Shown: piece by piece, positions 25,911-34,779 of the stretch
Layout: every line of letters starts with the position of its first letter
Numbering within the stretch: position 1 is the stretch's first letter
Source: Roseobacter ponti
GTDB lineage: Bacteria; Pseudomonadota; Alphaproteobacteria; Rhodobacterales; Rhodobacteraceae
Length of the DNA stretch: 64,000 nucleotides
Reading direction: 5' to 3'
Assembly (NCBI RefSeq): GCF_012932215.1
Contig: NZ_CP048788.1
Location: 2,418,001-2,482,000 of the forward strand
Made by a program: the position numbers and the translations under genes
Notes under the pieces: model-generated
What the model was told of the DNA's origin: nothing
The model's input: the letters and a program-made list of their open reading frames with translations, nothing else
Databases searched by the model: none

Positions 25911-26519
25911 TCAGCCTGCTGTCATTCGGTATGCTTCGCGTTCGATGGCCATGAACTCACGACCCACCGCGCCGACGGAGCCGTAGAACACGGAGTTCTT
26001 CGCCCCTTCGAGATCGGTGTAGAAATGGGCGGCCCAGGGGGCGATGTGGTTGTTGAAAAAGGTCCGCTGCTGGTCGAGCGTTGCCGCCCGCCCGAAGCGC
26101 CCGACGATCATCCCGCCCATGATCTCCATCAGCGAGGCCATGCTGTCTTCGGGCTCGAAAACGTTGTCTGCGCGGGTGATCTGATGCGCAGCCATGTCGC
26201 GACGCAGGCGTGCCAGCGGTTTTTCGTTGAGAAACCCGGTCAGATAATAGCTGGCATAGGGCAGAAGCTCGCCGCGCCCCAGTCCGATGAAAAGTGCATT
26301 AAATTCGCGCTCTACCGCTTTGGGTTTACTGGCTTTTGCCACGCGTGCCAGCCCGGATACGGCTTCACCCAGCGGGCTCGCGTCGCCGCTCAGACCCGCA
26401 GTCTGGTCAAGCAGAAGCTGATCAGCCGGACGCGCCAGAAGCAGGCCGAGAAAATTGTAAAGATCCGCGCGCAGGCGGTCTTCGGCGCTGACGCTTTTTT
26501 CCTGAACCTGAGCAGTCAT
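25911..26519 (-). CDS. TorD/DmsD-type chaperone for formate dehydrogenase
   Basis: This is a 202-residue all-helical protein of the TorD family. The typical region YLTGFLNEKPLARLRRDM is followed by EPEDSMASLMEIMGGMI and FFNNHIAPWAAHFYTDLE. It binds the Tat leader of the catalytic subunit until the cofactor is inserted. The ATG overlaps the preceding stop by four bases. Confidence 0.88.
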   Translation of the reverse strand: MTAQVQEKSVSAEDRLRADLYNFLGLLLARPADQLLLDQTAGLSGDASPLGEAVSGLARVAKASKPKAVEREFNALFIGLGRGELLPYASYYLTGFLNEKPLARLRRDMAAHQITRADNVFEPEDSMASLMEIMGGMIVGRFGRAATLDQQRTFFNNHIAPWAAHFYTDLEGAKNSVFYGSVGAVGREFMAIEREAYRMTAG

Positions 26520-27136
26520 GCTTCGGCCTCCGAAAAACTGAAACGCATCCGGCGCGGCCGGGCCTCTGCGGCATCCCCGACGGGGTCCTCGTCACCTGCC
26601 TCAGCCGTTGCGCTGCCATCCTGATCCTGCGCTGTCATTGCCGCATGTACCGGCTCTGCTGTCTCACCGGTCATGACAGGGTGCTCTGCTGCGGTCTCCG
26701 CGACCTCAACCTCAGCTTCCGCCGCCTCTTTTGCCCGCTCAACCTCGACGATATGGGCCAGCATACCTTTGCCCACCTGATAGGCGGTCTTCACCGGCCC
26801 CTGCGACAGGGCAGCGGCGCGGAAATCGTCGTCATAATCGTTCAGTCCGTCCACACAGGCCAGCACCGGATTGCTGCGCCAGAGCTTTCGCAAAGCAAGG
26901 CGGCGCAGATGCTCCGGCACCTGCCGGCTCATAAAGGCGGAAAAATCATCTCCCGCCGCCATCTCCTCCGGGTCAGGCAGGCCAAGCTCCTCGAGGATTT
27001 CTGCGTCGTTTTTACCGGCGAGCCGGTCTTCCTGTGCCTCCTGAAGCGCTGCGGCCTCAGCGGCCCCCTGTTCGGCTTCCGCCTCGGCGGCAACAGCGGC
27101 TTTGCGGCGCGCCCAGAATGTGGCGTGGCGGCTCAT
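26516..27136 (-). CDS. DUF3306 protein
   Basis: This is a 206-residue protein. Its N-terminal MSRHATFWARRKAAV motif and the LRRLALRKLWRSNPVLACVDGLNDYDDDFR core are the marks of DUF3306, a family found only next to formate dehydrogenases. The C-terminal half is acidic and low-complexity. It overlaps its neighbours by four bases on each side. A maturation role is inferred from constant co-occurrence, not shown. Confidence 0.88.
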   Translation of the reverse strand: MSRHATFWARRKAAVAAEAEAEQGAAEAAALQEAQEDRLAGKNDAEILEELGLPDPEEMAAGDDFSAFMSRQVPEHLRRLALRKLWRSNPVLACVDGLNDYDDDFRAAALSQGPVKTAYQVGKGMLAHIVEVERAKEAAEAEVEVAETAAEHPVMTGETAEPVHAAMTAQDQDGSATAEAGDEDPVGDAAEARPRRMRFSFSEAEA

Positions 27137-27702
27137 CCGGACACCTGCCCCGAGCGCCGGGGCGCCCGGTAAACATCTGTTGTCTGAGAAATCCGCGCGT
27201 CACCGATGCCGTCTTCTTTCAGGTCGGTCCGGGATTTGTTACGGCGGCGCTTCACAAAGGGCTCTTCAACGTGATGGGCCTGTACGAAATCACGCACCCA
27301 CCCGATGAGTGCCGGCGGCATCGCCACCTTTTCGACGACCTCTTCAGCGGAATCGCAGTAATCCTGCGCCTCATAAGGTGACATTGTGATCTGCACGACC
27401 TCAAAAGGCACATCGGTGCGGTCCACCGGTTTGCGCAGAACGACATAGACCGACGGGCAGGCAGCACCAAGCTCATGCGCGTAGGCCTCGGTATCGGAAA
27501 CATAGAGCCAGACATCACGGGTGGCGGCGTGGAATTCGGTCACGTCCCCGTCGCGGCGCAGCTCCCGCCAGTCAGCGGCGGCAGCGCCCGGCAGAACGCC
27601 CGTCGCTTTCCATGCCCACTTTGCCCAGCGTGTCACGCCCGGCGTCCGGCGCATGACGACGCCGACCGGCAATGACTGTGCATCTGGAAAGGTTATGCCC
27701 AA
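27133..27702 (-). CDS. DUF3305 protein, first gene of the formate dehydrogenase operon
   Basis: This is a 189-residue soluble protein that probably starts with TTG at 27702, because GGGAG lies seven bases upstream and no in-frame ATG is close. The core RWAKWAWKATGVLPG, DVWLYVSDTEAY and SVYVVLRK is DUF3305, which always accompanies DUF3306 and formate dehydrogenase. It probably takes part in enzyme assembly. Confidence 0.85.
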   Translation of the reverse strand: MGITFPDAQSLPVGVVMRRTPGVTRWAKWAWKATGVLPGAAAADWRELRRDGDVTEFHAATRDVWLYVSDTEAYAHELGAACPSVYVVLRKPVDRTDVPFEVVQITMSPYEAQDYCDSAEEVVEKVAMPPALIGWVRDFVQAHHVEEPFVKRRRNKSRTDLKEDGIGDARISQTTDVYRAPRRSGQVSG

Positions 27703-28018
27703 GACGGCTCCCGAAGCTTTTCTTTTTGTTGTTCTCTCCAGATTATCAAATGGTTCCGGTTATCCCAGTAAAATCTGCATACAGACGTACACTATTCCGG
27801 TTTTCGGACGGGCCGTGATGCCCCCGCTCCCGCAGACGCTTGATATCTATCGCAAATCCTGTGTTTCACCTGGCAAAACAGCGATGCAGAATAATGCAGT
27901 CCGGCGGATTTTGTCGCGGGGCTGCGTCGAATCCGGTTTACCTCCGGCGGCATTCCTGAATAGCTGTGCCCCGTTGAGCGCCGAGGCCCGCCCGGTGCCA
28001 AAGCCACGAGGGAACCGC
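27703..28018. promoter_or_regulatory. Divergent control region of the formate dehydrogenase and polyferredoxin genes
   Basis: This 316-base gap separates the two divergent operons. A weak FNR-like half box (TTGAT then ATC, from 27840) is the only regulator motif I can name. A frame stays open through it on the plus strand, but it has no usable start signal before 28019. I see no RNA gene or clear riboswitch. Confidence 0.4.
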
Positions 28019-29974
28019 ATGAACAGAAAACTCATCCTGTGCGACTGCCTTGGCAGCCATGCACCCGACCCCGATGTGCTTGGTCCGGTGACGGGTCTTG
28101 CCTGTCAGGGTGTGCTGACGGATGCCTGCGGAACAGAGGTCGGGGAAACAGCAAAGCTGATGGCGGAGGGTGATGTCGTCATTGCCTGCGCCCAGCAAGC
28201 CAGCTTTTTCAATGATCTGGCAGCGGAACTTGATGTATCACCTCCGGCATGCTTTGACCTGCGCGACCGCGCCGGGTGGAGCGATGAGGCCGGGGATGCG
28301 GGACCGAAGATGGCAGCGCTGGCGGCAGAAGCACTTTTGCCCGTGCCGTCCGAGAAAACCATTGATGTCATCTCGCAGGGCAGTTGTCTGATCCTCGGGC
28401 CGGCGGAAACAGCACTGGCCGCAGCCGCCGATCTGGCCGGCGCGCTGGCAGTAACGGTTCTGCTGGACGACCCCGCAGGAGCAGAACACGGATATGATTT
28501 CGATATCGTTTCCGGTAGGCTCGGGACGACGCGGGGCACTCTGGGACGGTTCAGTGTCCGTATGGATGCTTTCCGGCAGATGATCGCGGGCGGCCGCGGT
28601 GCACCCGACTGGACCGCGCCCCGCGATGGCGCGCGCACGGAATGCGATATTATACTCGATCTGACCGGCAACCCCCCGTTCTTTCCGGCGCATCATAAAC
28701 GCGACGGCTACCTGCGGGCCGAGCCCGGCAACCCGCCCGCCGTCGCCCGGGCAGTTCTGGAAGCCTCACAGCTGACGGGCACTTTCGAAAAACCGCTTTA
28801 CGTGCGGCTGGAAGAGCCGCTTTGTGCGCACTCAAGGGCCGGAAAACCCGCCTGCTCAAAATGTCTCGATGTCTGTCCCACCGGCGCGATCACCTCCGCC
28901 GGCGAGCACGTGGCCATCGACCCGCTGATCTGTGCCGGATGCGGTGCCTGCTCCGCGCTCTGCCCATCAGGCGCCATCAGCTATGATGCCCCGCCGGTCG
29001 CCACGGTGTTTTCGCGGCTGAACACCCTGGCTGCGACCTATCGCAAAAACGGCGGCACCGGCGCCCGCCTGCTGGTGCATGACGACAGCCATGGACGCGA
29101 GATGATCTCGCTGGCCGCCCGCTACGGGCGCGGCCTGCCTGCGCAGGTGATCCCGCTGGAAGTGACCGCTCTTGCCGGTTTCGGCCATGCGGAAATGCTG
29201 GCGGCCCTTGCCTGCGGGTTCACCGGGGTGATCATCCTGCCGGCGCCACGCACCGAAAGCGATGTGATTGCCAGTGAGATGGCGCTGGCCAATGCCATCG
29301 GCGGGAGCGCCTCGGTCACGCTGCTTGATGTGGCCGACCCCGACGCGCTGTATGACGCACTCTACAACAGCGCACTCTCCGCCACAGACCATGATCCGGC
29401 GCTGCCCATCGGCACCCGCCGCCAGGTCGCGCGTCTGGCAGGTAAGACGCTGCAGCCCGATGCTGAGATCGTGCCCCTGCCGGAGGGCGCGCCCTATGGC
29501 GCAGTGCTGGTGGATACCGATGCCTGCACGCTTTGTCTGGCCTGTGTGTCGCTCTGCCCATCGGGCGCGCTGGGGGATAACGAAGATCTGCCGCAGCTGC
29601 GCTTTCAGGAGGATGCCTGCCTGCAGTGCGGGCTCTGCGCGAATGTCTGCCCGGAAACAGCGATCACGCTGGAGCCGCGTCTCGATCTGACCGATGCGGC
29701 CTTCACGCAGAAGGTGCTGAAGGAAGAAGAACCTTTTGCCTGCGTCGAATGCGGCTCACTGTTCGGCACGAAATCAACCGTCGAGCGGATCATGGAAAAG
29801 CTGGCGGGCAACCATCATATGTTTGCCACGACAGAGGCCGCGCGGATGATTCAGATGTGCGACAACTGCCGCATTCAGGCGCAGTATCACTCTGAGAACA
29901 ATCCGTTTTCCGGGGGCGAACGGCCAAAGATCCGAACCACGGACGACTACCTGAGCAAACGCAGGGATCACTGA
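28019..29974 (+). CDS. Large 4Fe-4S polyferredoxin linked to formate dehydrogenase
   Basis: The start is the ATG at 28019, with GAGGG upstream, giving 651 residues. Two pairs of 4Fe-4S motifs are visible: CSKCLDVCP with CAGCGACSALCP (about 272-310), and CTLCLACVSLCP with CLQCGLCANVCP (about 523-565). Two further CxxC sites (CVEC and CDNC) lie near the C-terminus. An N-terminal CDC motif precedes a Rossmann-like region. It is cytosolic. Homologues sit beside Tat-type formate dehydrogenases, so it may supply low-potential electrons or act in cofactor sulfuration; the exact role is unknown. Confidence 0.85.
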   Translation: MNRKLILCDCLGSHAPDPDVLGPVTGLACQGVLTDACGTEVGETAKLMAEGDVVIACAQQASFFNDLAAELDVSPPACFDLRDRAGWSDEAGDAGPKMAALAAEALLPVPSEKTIDVISQGSCLILGPAETALAAAADLAGALAVTVLLDDPAGAEHGYDFDIVSGRLGTTRGTLGRFSVRMDAFRQMIAGGRGAPDWTAPRDGARTECDIILDLTGNPPFFPAHHKRDGYLRAEPGNPPAVARAVLEASQLTGTFEKPLYVRLEEPLCAHSRAGKPACSKCLDVCPTGAITSAGEHVAIDPLICAGCGACSALCPSGAISYDAPPVATVFSRLNTLAATYRKNGGTGARLLVHDDSHGREMISLAARYGRGLPAQVIPLEVTALAGFGHAEMLAALACGFTGVIILPAPRTESDVIASEMALANAIGGSASVTLLDVADPDALYDALYNSALSATDHDPALPIGTRRQVARLAGKTLQPDAEIVPLPEGAPYGAVLVDTDACTLCLACVSLCPSGALGDNEDLPQLRFQEDACLQCGLCANVCPETAITLEPRLDLTDAAFTQKVLKEEEPFACVECGSLFGTKSTVERIMEKLAGNHHMFATTEAARMIQMCDNCRIQAQYHSENNPFSGGERPKIRTTDDYLSKRRDH

Positions 29975-30705
29975 AGTTGCAGCGGAGCCCCAAGATCAGC
30001 CGGCGCCATTTCCGAGACAAATGCGAGGATCGCTTCGAGATCCGGCAGGGTAATCTCGACGGGCACAATCGGCGGCGGCAGCGTCGGGTCGAAAGGCGCG
30101 GTGACGTCTTTGATCTGTGTGAAGCTGGGGTGCGGGTTCAGCAGGTGAAATGTCGCAAAGCGCGTGTCCCATTCCGGCAAGCCGCGCAGCACAGCAAAGG
30201 ACGGCGTGGAGCCGAGCCCGTTCATGCGGTTCTTTTTGTTGATCACATGGCAGCGCCCGCAGTGCAGAAGCGAAAGCTTTTCGCCCGCGAGCGCATCGCC
30301 TTCGTAGACGGTTTCCTCTTCGACACGCGCCTTCGTGAGGTTAGCTGTGTAGCTTTCACCATCCGGCCCCGTATAGCTCTCGATGGTGCGTTTTCCGACA
30401 TCCGACTGCAGCCATTCCAGAAAGCGTTCCGCGCGCGGGTCGCCACCGTGCGAAAAGCTCCAGCGCTGCGCCGGCCCCTCGAAAACCGGCCTGCCCTCCT
30501 CGCCGAAGGCCATTTCTGCGGCAGCCCCCGGGGACACGCGGGTGATCCGCACGCCGGTCTTAAGCGAGAACCGCGGCAGCAGGTGCTGTGCAAATCCGGA
30601 CGCATCGAGCGCCTCGGGCACGGCCAGACGCAGGGGGCCGTCCTGCGCGGCCGGCGGCAGAGCCGCCAGATGCCATATCAGTACTGCGGCAATGAGACCT
30701 CGCAT
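29968..30705 (-). CDS. Periplasmic c-type cytochrome with TupA-like N-terminal half
   Basis: This is a 245-residue secreted protein (signal about 1-21). The C-terminal half is a monoheme cytochrome c with CGRCH (149-153). The N-terminal half (25-125) matches the two ends of the tungstate-binding protein encoded at 33260-34066. Residues 25-69 (LRLAV, SGFAQHLLP, TGVRITRV) align with the TupA N-terminus, and 95-121 (FLEWL, TIESYT, GESYT) with the TupA C-terminus. The middle of the binding domain is missing. It could sense or deliver an oxyanion in contact with electron transfer. Its end overlaps the polyferredoxin end by seven bases, tail to tail. Confidence 0.7.
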   Translation of the reverse strand: MRGLIAAVLIWHLAALPPAAQDGPLRLAVPEALDASGFAQHLLPRFSLKTGVRITRVSPGAAAEMAFGEEGRPVFEGPAQRWSFSHGGDPRAERFLEWLQSDVGKRTIESYTGPDGESYTANLTKARVEEETVYEGDALAGEKLSLLHCGRCHVINKKNRMNGLGSTPSFAVLRGLPEWDTRFATFHLLNPHPSFTQIKDVTAPFDPTLPPPIVPVEITLPDLEAILAFVSEMAPADLGAPLQLQ

Positions 30706-30795
30706 AACCCGTTTCCTTTCCCGCCTGCCCGGGCCTCAGCCTAGGCGCCCCGGCAATTCACCGTCAAGTTTCAAGATCATAAAAGGAGCAGACCC

Positions 30796-30996
30796 ATGAG
30801 CGAAGACTTCAACATGTCGATGCGCAAATTTCTCAAGCAGGTGGGCGTGACCTCGCAGCAGGCCATCGAAGAGGCCATGCGCAACACACCCGGCACCGAG
30901 GGCAAAACCTTTGAGGCAAAGGTCGTGCTGACTGTCGACGGCCTTGATCTTGAGCATGTGGTCACAGGCCGCATCGCCGGCGACGGGCAGTCGTAA
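30796..30996 (+). CDS. Small conserved DUF6494-type protein
   Basis: A 66-residue soluble protein (MSEDFNMSMRKFLKQVGVTSQQAIEEAM). AAAGGAG lies upstream. It is followed without a gap by the Mrp gene (stop TAA then ATG), so the two are coupled. It matches the DUF6494 family of short proteins in alphaproteobacteria. A role as a partner or clamp for the Mrp scaffold is inferred from position only. Confidence 0.75.
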   Translation: MSEDFNMSMRKFLKQVGVTSQQAIEEAMRNTPGTEGKTFEAKVVLTVDGLDLEHVVTGRIAGDGQS

Positions 30997-32064
30997 ATGA
31001 GCACCACACGTGACGCGGTTCTGACCGCGCTGAAGACCATCACAGATCCGGTCAGCGACACCGACATCATGTCAGCAGGCCTTGTGAAGGCCCTGACGGT
31101 CAGTGACGACGGTGCCGTCCGGTTCGTGATGGAAGTGTCCCCCTCACAGGCTGAGCTTTACGGCCCCGTGCGCGAAGCCGCCGAACGGGCCGTGAAGGCG
31201 CTTGGCGCGCCTTCCGTTTCGGTCGTTATGACGGCGCACAGCGCGCCCGCCGCCCCGCCCGATCTCAAACCGCAGCGCAAGGCCGAGCCCTCCGGACCGC
31301 AAAAAGTCCCCGGCGTGGACAGGATCCTGGCGATCGCCTCGGGCAAGGGCGGCGTGGGCAAGTCCACCGTTGCTTCCAATCTCGCCTGTGCGCTTGCCGC
31401 CGAAGGCCGGCGCGTCGGGCTTCTTGATGCGGATGTCTACGGCCCTTCGCAGCCGCGCATGCTGGGCGTTTCAGGCCGTCCCGCCTCGCCTGATGGCAAA
31501 ACCATACTGCCGATGCGCAACTTCGGTGTCACGATGATGTCGATCGGCCTGATGACAAACGATGATCAGGCCACGGTCTGGCGCGGGCCGATGCTGATGG
31601 GCGCGTTGCAGCAGATGATGACGCAGGTGCAGTGGGGCGCGCTCGATGTGCTGATCGTTGATCTGCCGCCCGGCACCGGCGACGTGCAGATGACCCTTTC
31701 GCAAAAGTTCCACGTGGACGGCGTGGTTGTGGTCTCCACCCCGCAGGATGTGGCGCTGATTGATGCGCGTAAAGGCATCGATATGTTCAATCAGCTGAAA
31801 ACGCCGATTCTGGGCATGATTGAAAACATGTCGACGCATATCTGCTCGAACTGCGGACATGAGGAACATGTCTTCGGCCATGGCGGGGTAGCGGCAGAAG
31901 CGCAGAAGATCGGTGTGCCGCTGCTTGCCGAGATCCCGCTGCATCTCGACATCCGGCTCGCGGCCGACGGTGGTGCGCCGGTGGTGATCTCAAAGCCCGA
32001 CAGCCCTCAGGCGGACGCGTTTCGCGCGGTGGCACGGCAGCTTGTGGCCGACGGAAAGGCATGA
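30997..32064 (+). CDS. apbC: Mrp/ApbC iron-sulfur cluster carrier ATPase
   Basis: This is a 355-residue P-loop ATPase. An N-terminal MIP18-like domain (about 5-80) precedes the deviant Walker A GKGGVGKST, then DVYGPSQPRMLG and the DLPPGTGD switch. The CxxC pair in HICSNCGHEEH (about 285) binds a bridging 4Fe-4S cluster in the dimer. It loads iron-sulfur clusters onto apoproteins. Beside iron-sulfur-rich formate dehydrogenase it may be a dedicated maturation factor rather than the housekeeping copy. Confidence 0.92.
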   Translation: MSTTRDAVLTALKTITDPVSDTDIMSAGLVKALTVSDDGAVRFVMEVSPSQAELYGPVREAAERAVKALGAPSVSVVMTAHSAPAAPPDLKPQRKAEPSGPQKVPGVDRILAIASGKGGVGKSTVASNLACALAAEGRRVGLLDADVYGPSQPRMLGVSGRPASPDGKTILPMRNFGVTMMSIGLMTNDDQATVWRGPMLMGALQQMMTQVQWGALDVLIVDLPPGTGDVQMTLSQKFHVDGVVVVSTPQDVALIDARKGIDMFNQLKTPILGMIENMSTHICSNCGHEEHVFGHGGVAAEAQKIGVPLLAEIPLHLDIRLAADGGAPVVISKPDSPQADAFRAVARQLVADGKA

Positions 32065-32765
32065 GCGGGCCGCAGTTTCCCCCGCTTTTTACCGCCATGG
32101 CAACCGCCGGTGCTGATCCGCTCGCGGCGGCCTGTGCCGAGGCGCGCAAAGGCTGCGATGCAGGCCTTGTGACCTGGGATATCTCGCCTGCCCTGCTGCG
32201 GGCAGCCATCGTTCTGGCGCCTGAAGTGCCGTTGCGCGAAGCGATGATCATGCTGCCGGTGTGTGGCATCGGTTTTCAGAACGCGCTCGGCGCGCTCGCC
32301 CCGCCGGAAGTCAGCGTGCATCTCGGCTGGTCGGGGGCGCTTCTGGTGAACGGCGGGACCTGCGGGCAGCTGACTCCGGTGGCGTCCGCGAAAGACCCCG
32401 ATGCAGAACCCGACTGGCTGGTGATCGGGCTTGAAGTGACGCTGAGCCGCGAGGAAGAGGACACCGGGCTGACACCCGACGAGACAGATCTTTTCACCGA
32501 GGGCTGCTCAGAAATCGAGGCCGCGGACCTGCTGGAGGCCTGGGTGCGGCACACGCTCGTCTGGATCAACCGCTGGTCAGAGGACGGCACGCGCCCGGTT
32601 CACAGCGAATGGCAGGGCCTCGCACAGGGGCTGAACGAAGAGACCACCGCAGAGGGGCACACCGGCACCTTCCTTGGTGTCGATGAAAGCTTCGGAATGC
32701 TCTTGCAGAGCGGCGAGAGCACCACCATCATACCCCTGACGACAACACTGCGGGACATTCCATGA
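32061..32765 (+). CDS. Degenerate biotin/lipoate ligase-like protein
   Basis: This is a 234-residue protein overlapping the Mrp stop by four bases. The region VHLGWSGALLVNGGTCGQL lines up with the WPND-LV-GRKVAGIL core of biotin-protein ligase, but the GRGRxGR loop is absent and the active-site lysine is replaced by threonine or cysteine (GGTCGQL). A short C-terminal domain (GTFLGVDESFGMLL) keeps the ligase tail shape. The fold is likely retained without ligase chemistry. The gene pairs with Mrp and the DUF6505-type gene here, which suggests a cofactor-binding scaffold. Confidence 0.6.
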   Translation: MSGPQFPPLFTAMATAGADPLAAACAEARKGCDAGLVTWDISPALLRAAIVLAPEVPLREAMIMLPVCGIGFQNALGALAPPEVSVHLGWSGALLVNGGTCGQLTPVASAKDPDAEPDWLVIGLEVTLSREEEDTGLTPDETDLFTEGCSEIEAADLLEAWVRHTLVWINRWSEDGTRPVHSEWQGLAQGLNEETTAEGHTGTFLGVDESFGMLLQSGESTTIIPLTTTLRDIP

Positions 32766-33256
32766 AACTGGCACGGGCCATTCATTTCGACGACAGCGAC
32801 ACGCGCGTTTTCCACAACCCTGCCCGTACGGGCGAGTGGTGTATTTCGGGCGGATTTGAGTTTTCCAACTGGACGGAGGGCGATCTGGTGGGCAAGGCAA
32901 AGCAGGCCTTTACCAACGGCTGGATGGGCGTGGAGACCTTTGGCCGTTCGAGTTTTGTCGCGGTTACGCAGATCGAAGAGTATGAGCGCGCAGCACTTGC
33001 CGGTGCTCTGGCCCGGCATTTTGTCGAGATCTACGGCGCACCCGATGAGGTGGCGGCGATGGGGGTTGCCGAAGAAGAGATCGCGCAGATGATTGAGCTC
33101 TGCGAAGATCATGCGCCCAACTCCCTGCTGACCGTCACCCGTGAATTAACAGACGCGGGCGTGCGCGAAAGCTACCGGATGATTGAGCCGCAGGATGCGG
33201 GCATTGAACAGTTCGCGGTCCACGGCTCGCTCGATGAAGAGCCGCACCAGCACTGA
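32762..33256 (+). CDS. Small DUF6505-type protein
   Basis: This is a 164-residue soluble protein (MKLARAIHFDDSDTRVFHNPARTGEWCISGGFEF) overlapping the ligase-like stop by four bases. It resembles the DUF6505 family, found beside Mrp and biotin-ligase-like genes. It has no membrane segment or known catalytic motif. It ends three bases from the convergent tupA gene. Confidence 0.65.
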   Translation: MKLARAIHFDDSDTRVFHNPARTGEWCISGGFEFSNWTEGDLVGKAKQAFTNGWMGVETFGRSSFVAVTQIEEYERAALAGALARHFVEIYGAPDEVAAMGVAEEEIAQMIELCEDHAPNSLLTVTRELTDAGVRESYRMIEPQDAGIEQFAVHGSLDEEPHQH

Positions 33257-33259
33257 GCT

Positions 33260-34066
33260 CTATTCCGGTTTCGCGTTGAAGGTAAAAAGCGTCTCACCAC
33301 CAATTGTGTAGCTGTTAATCAGCTCCTGCGCACGTGCACCCGTCAGCCAGTTTTCCAGCGTTACCGCCAGATCATTGCGCACGTGAGCATGCTTTTCAGG
33401 GCTTACGGGGATGAAAGCGTATTGATTAAAGAGCTTCGGATCGCCCGAAAAAAGCAGCGTCAGACCGGCTTTATTCCCAAAGTTGAGCCAGCTTGCCCGG
33501 TCCGCCAGGATATAGGCATCAAGGCCTGCTGCCGTATTCAGGCTCGCGCCCATGCCGGCACCTACCGCGCGGTACCAGGGATCGAACGTCGCCGGATCAA
33601 TCCCTGCTTCCGCCCAGAGCGCCAGTTCCTTTTTATGGGTGCCGCTGTCATCGCCGCGGCTGACAAAGGCGGGTTTCTCCGCGCCGATCTTCTGCAGCGC
33701 TCCGGCCACCGTCGCGGCCTGCGCGATACCCGCCGGATCATCCTGCGGCCCGATAATCACGAAATCATTATACATGATTTCCCGCCGGTATGTGCCTGAA
33801 CCCTCAGCAACAAATGCCTCTTCGGCCTTGCGCGAATGCACCAGAATTGCGTCCACATCACCCGCCTGCCCCAGCCGCAGCGCCTGGCCTGTACCAACCA
33901 CCAGAAGCTGCACATCAAGCCCGGTGTCTTCTTTGATGGCCGGCAGCAGGATCTGCGACAGCCCGGAATTTTCAAAGGAGGTGGTCACCGCCACTCTGAT
34001 CTCTTCGGCGGTGGCTGCCGTGCTCAGCATCAGGGCCGTGGCGACGGCCAGAAAATGTCGTATCAT
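33260..34066 (-). CDS. tupA: Tungstate-binding periplasmic protein (TupA)
   Basis: This is a 268-residue protein with a Sec signal (about 1-20). The TupA marks are TTSFENSGLSQILLP, VVGTGQALRLGQAGDVD, ILVHSRKAEEAFV and MYNDFVIIGP. TupA proteins bind tungstate far more tightly than molybdate. The last gene of a tupB-tupC-tupA operon, it overlaps tupC by four bases. The location beside a formate dehydrogenase supports tungsten supply to that enzyme. Confidence 0.93.
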   Translation of the reverse strand: MIRHFLAVATALMLSTAATAEEIRVAVTTSFENSGLSQILLPAIKEDTGLDVQLLVVGTGQALRLGQAGDVDAILVHSRKAEEAFVAEGSGTYRREIMYNDFVIIGPQDDPAGIAQAATVAGALQKIGAEKPAFVSRGDDSGTHKKELALWAEAGIDPATFDPWYRAVGAGMGASLNTAAGLDAYILADRASWLNFGNKAGLTLLFSGDPKLFNQYAFIPVSPEKHAHVRNDLAVTLENWLTGARAQELINSYTIGGETLFTFNAKPE

Positions 34067-34779
34067 CCGATGATATCCCCTCGTAAAAACGCCGCCAGTT
34101 CGGCACAGGCCGGCGCGTCGAAAATCCCCGGTGCCGCGCCCTGTTCGCGGATGGTGCCATGCAACATAAAGATCACGTCCTGTGCAAGCCTGCGTGCCTG
34201 GCCCAGATCATGCGTGGTCATAATAATCCGTGTGCCGGTGCCGAGCGCTTCGGTCAGCAGGCTTTCGATATCCCGGGTCGAGGCGCCGTCAAGGCTCGCG
34301 CAGGGTTCATCAAGAAAGAGCACCTGCGGGTTGCGGATCAGTGCCCGCGCCAGCGCCAGTTTCTGTTTTTCACCGCCGGACAGACGCGTGGCCTGAAGCT
34401 TCATCCGGTCCTGCAGACCGATGCGCGCACCCCAGTTTACAACCTTTTCGGTGATTTCCGCTGTCGGCGCGCCAACAAGCTGCAGCGGATAGCGCAGATT
34501 GTCCGCGACCGTACGGCGCAGCATGATGGGTGTCTGAAAAACATAGGCCTGATGGTGCCGGGCCTCTGCCTGCGGCACCGCCCATGTGATCCGGCCTGCG
34601 CTCAGTCTTTCCACCCCGTGCATGACCCGGAGCAGCGTCGTCTTGCCACTGCCGTTGGGGCCGAGGATCATGGTCAGCCCGCCGGGCCCGAGCTCCGCAG
34701 AAACCGGGCCGATCAGTCGTTTACCGCGGCGGCGCACAAAGACATCCTGAAGCGTCAGAGGCAGAACCGTGCTCACCAT
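34063..34779 (-). CDS. tupC: Tungstate ABC transporter ATPase (TupC)
   Basis: This is a 238-residue ABC ATPase. Walker A is GPNGSGKTT, the Q-loop is YVFQTP, the signature is RLSGGEKQKLALARAL, Walker B is VLFLDEPCASLDG, and the switch histidine is in TTHDLGQARRL. It overlaps tupB by seven bases and tupA by four. It energises tungstate import through TupB. Confidence 0.93.
   Translation of the reverse strand: MVSTVLPLTLQDVFVRRRGKRLIGPVSAELGPGGLTMILGPNGSGKTTLLRVMHGVERLSAGRITWAVPQAEARHHQAYVFQTPIMLRRTVADNLRYPLQLVGAPTAEITEKVVNWGARIGLQDRMKLQATRLSGGEKQKLALARALIRNPQVLFLDEPCASLDGASTRDIESLLTEALGTGTRIIMTTHDLGQARRLAQDVIFMLHGTIREQGAAPGIFDAPACAELAAFLRGDIIG

Noticed and set aside
27840-27853. FNR box upstream of the polyferredoxin
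   Set aside because: Only one half matches (TTGAT); the other half has two mismatches from ATCAA. It is kept as a weak mention and not called as a site.
27521-28018. Upstream extension of the polyferredoxin frame
   Set aside because: The frame is open by chance through the divergent control region and overlaps the DUF3305 gene on the other strand. The ATG at 28019 has a GAGGG site and starts the family N-terminus.
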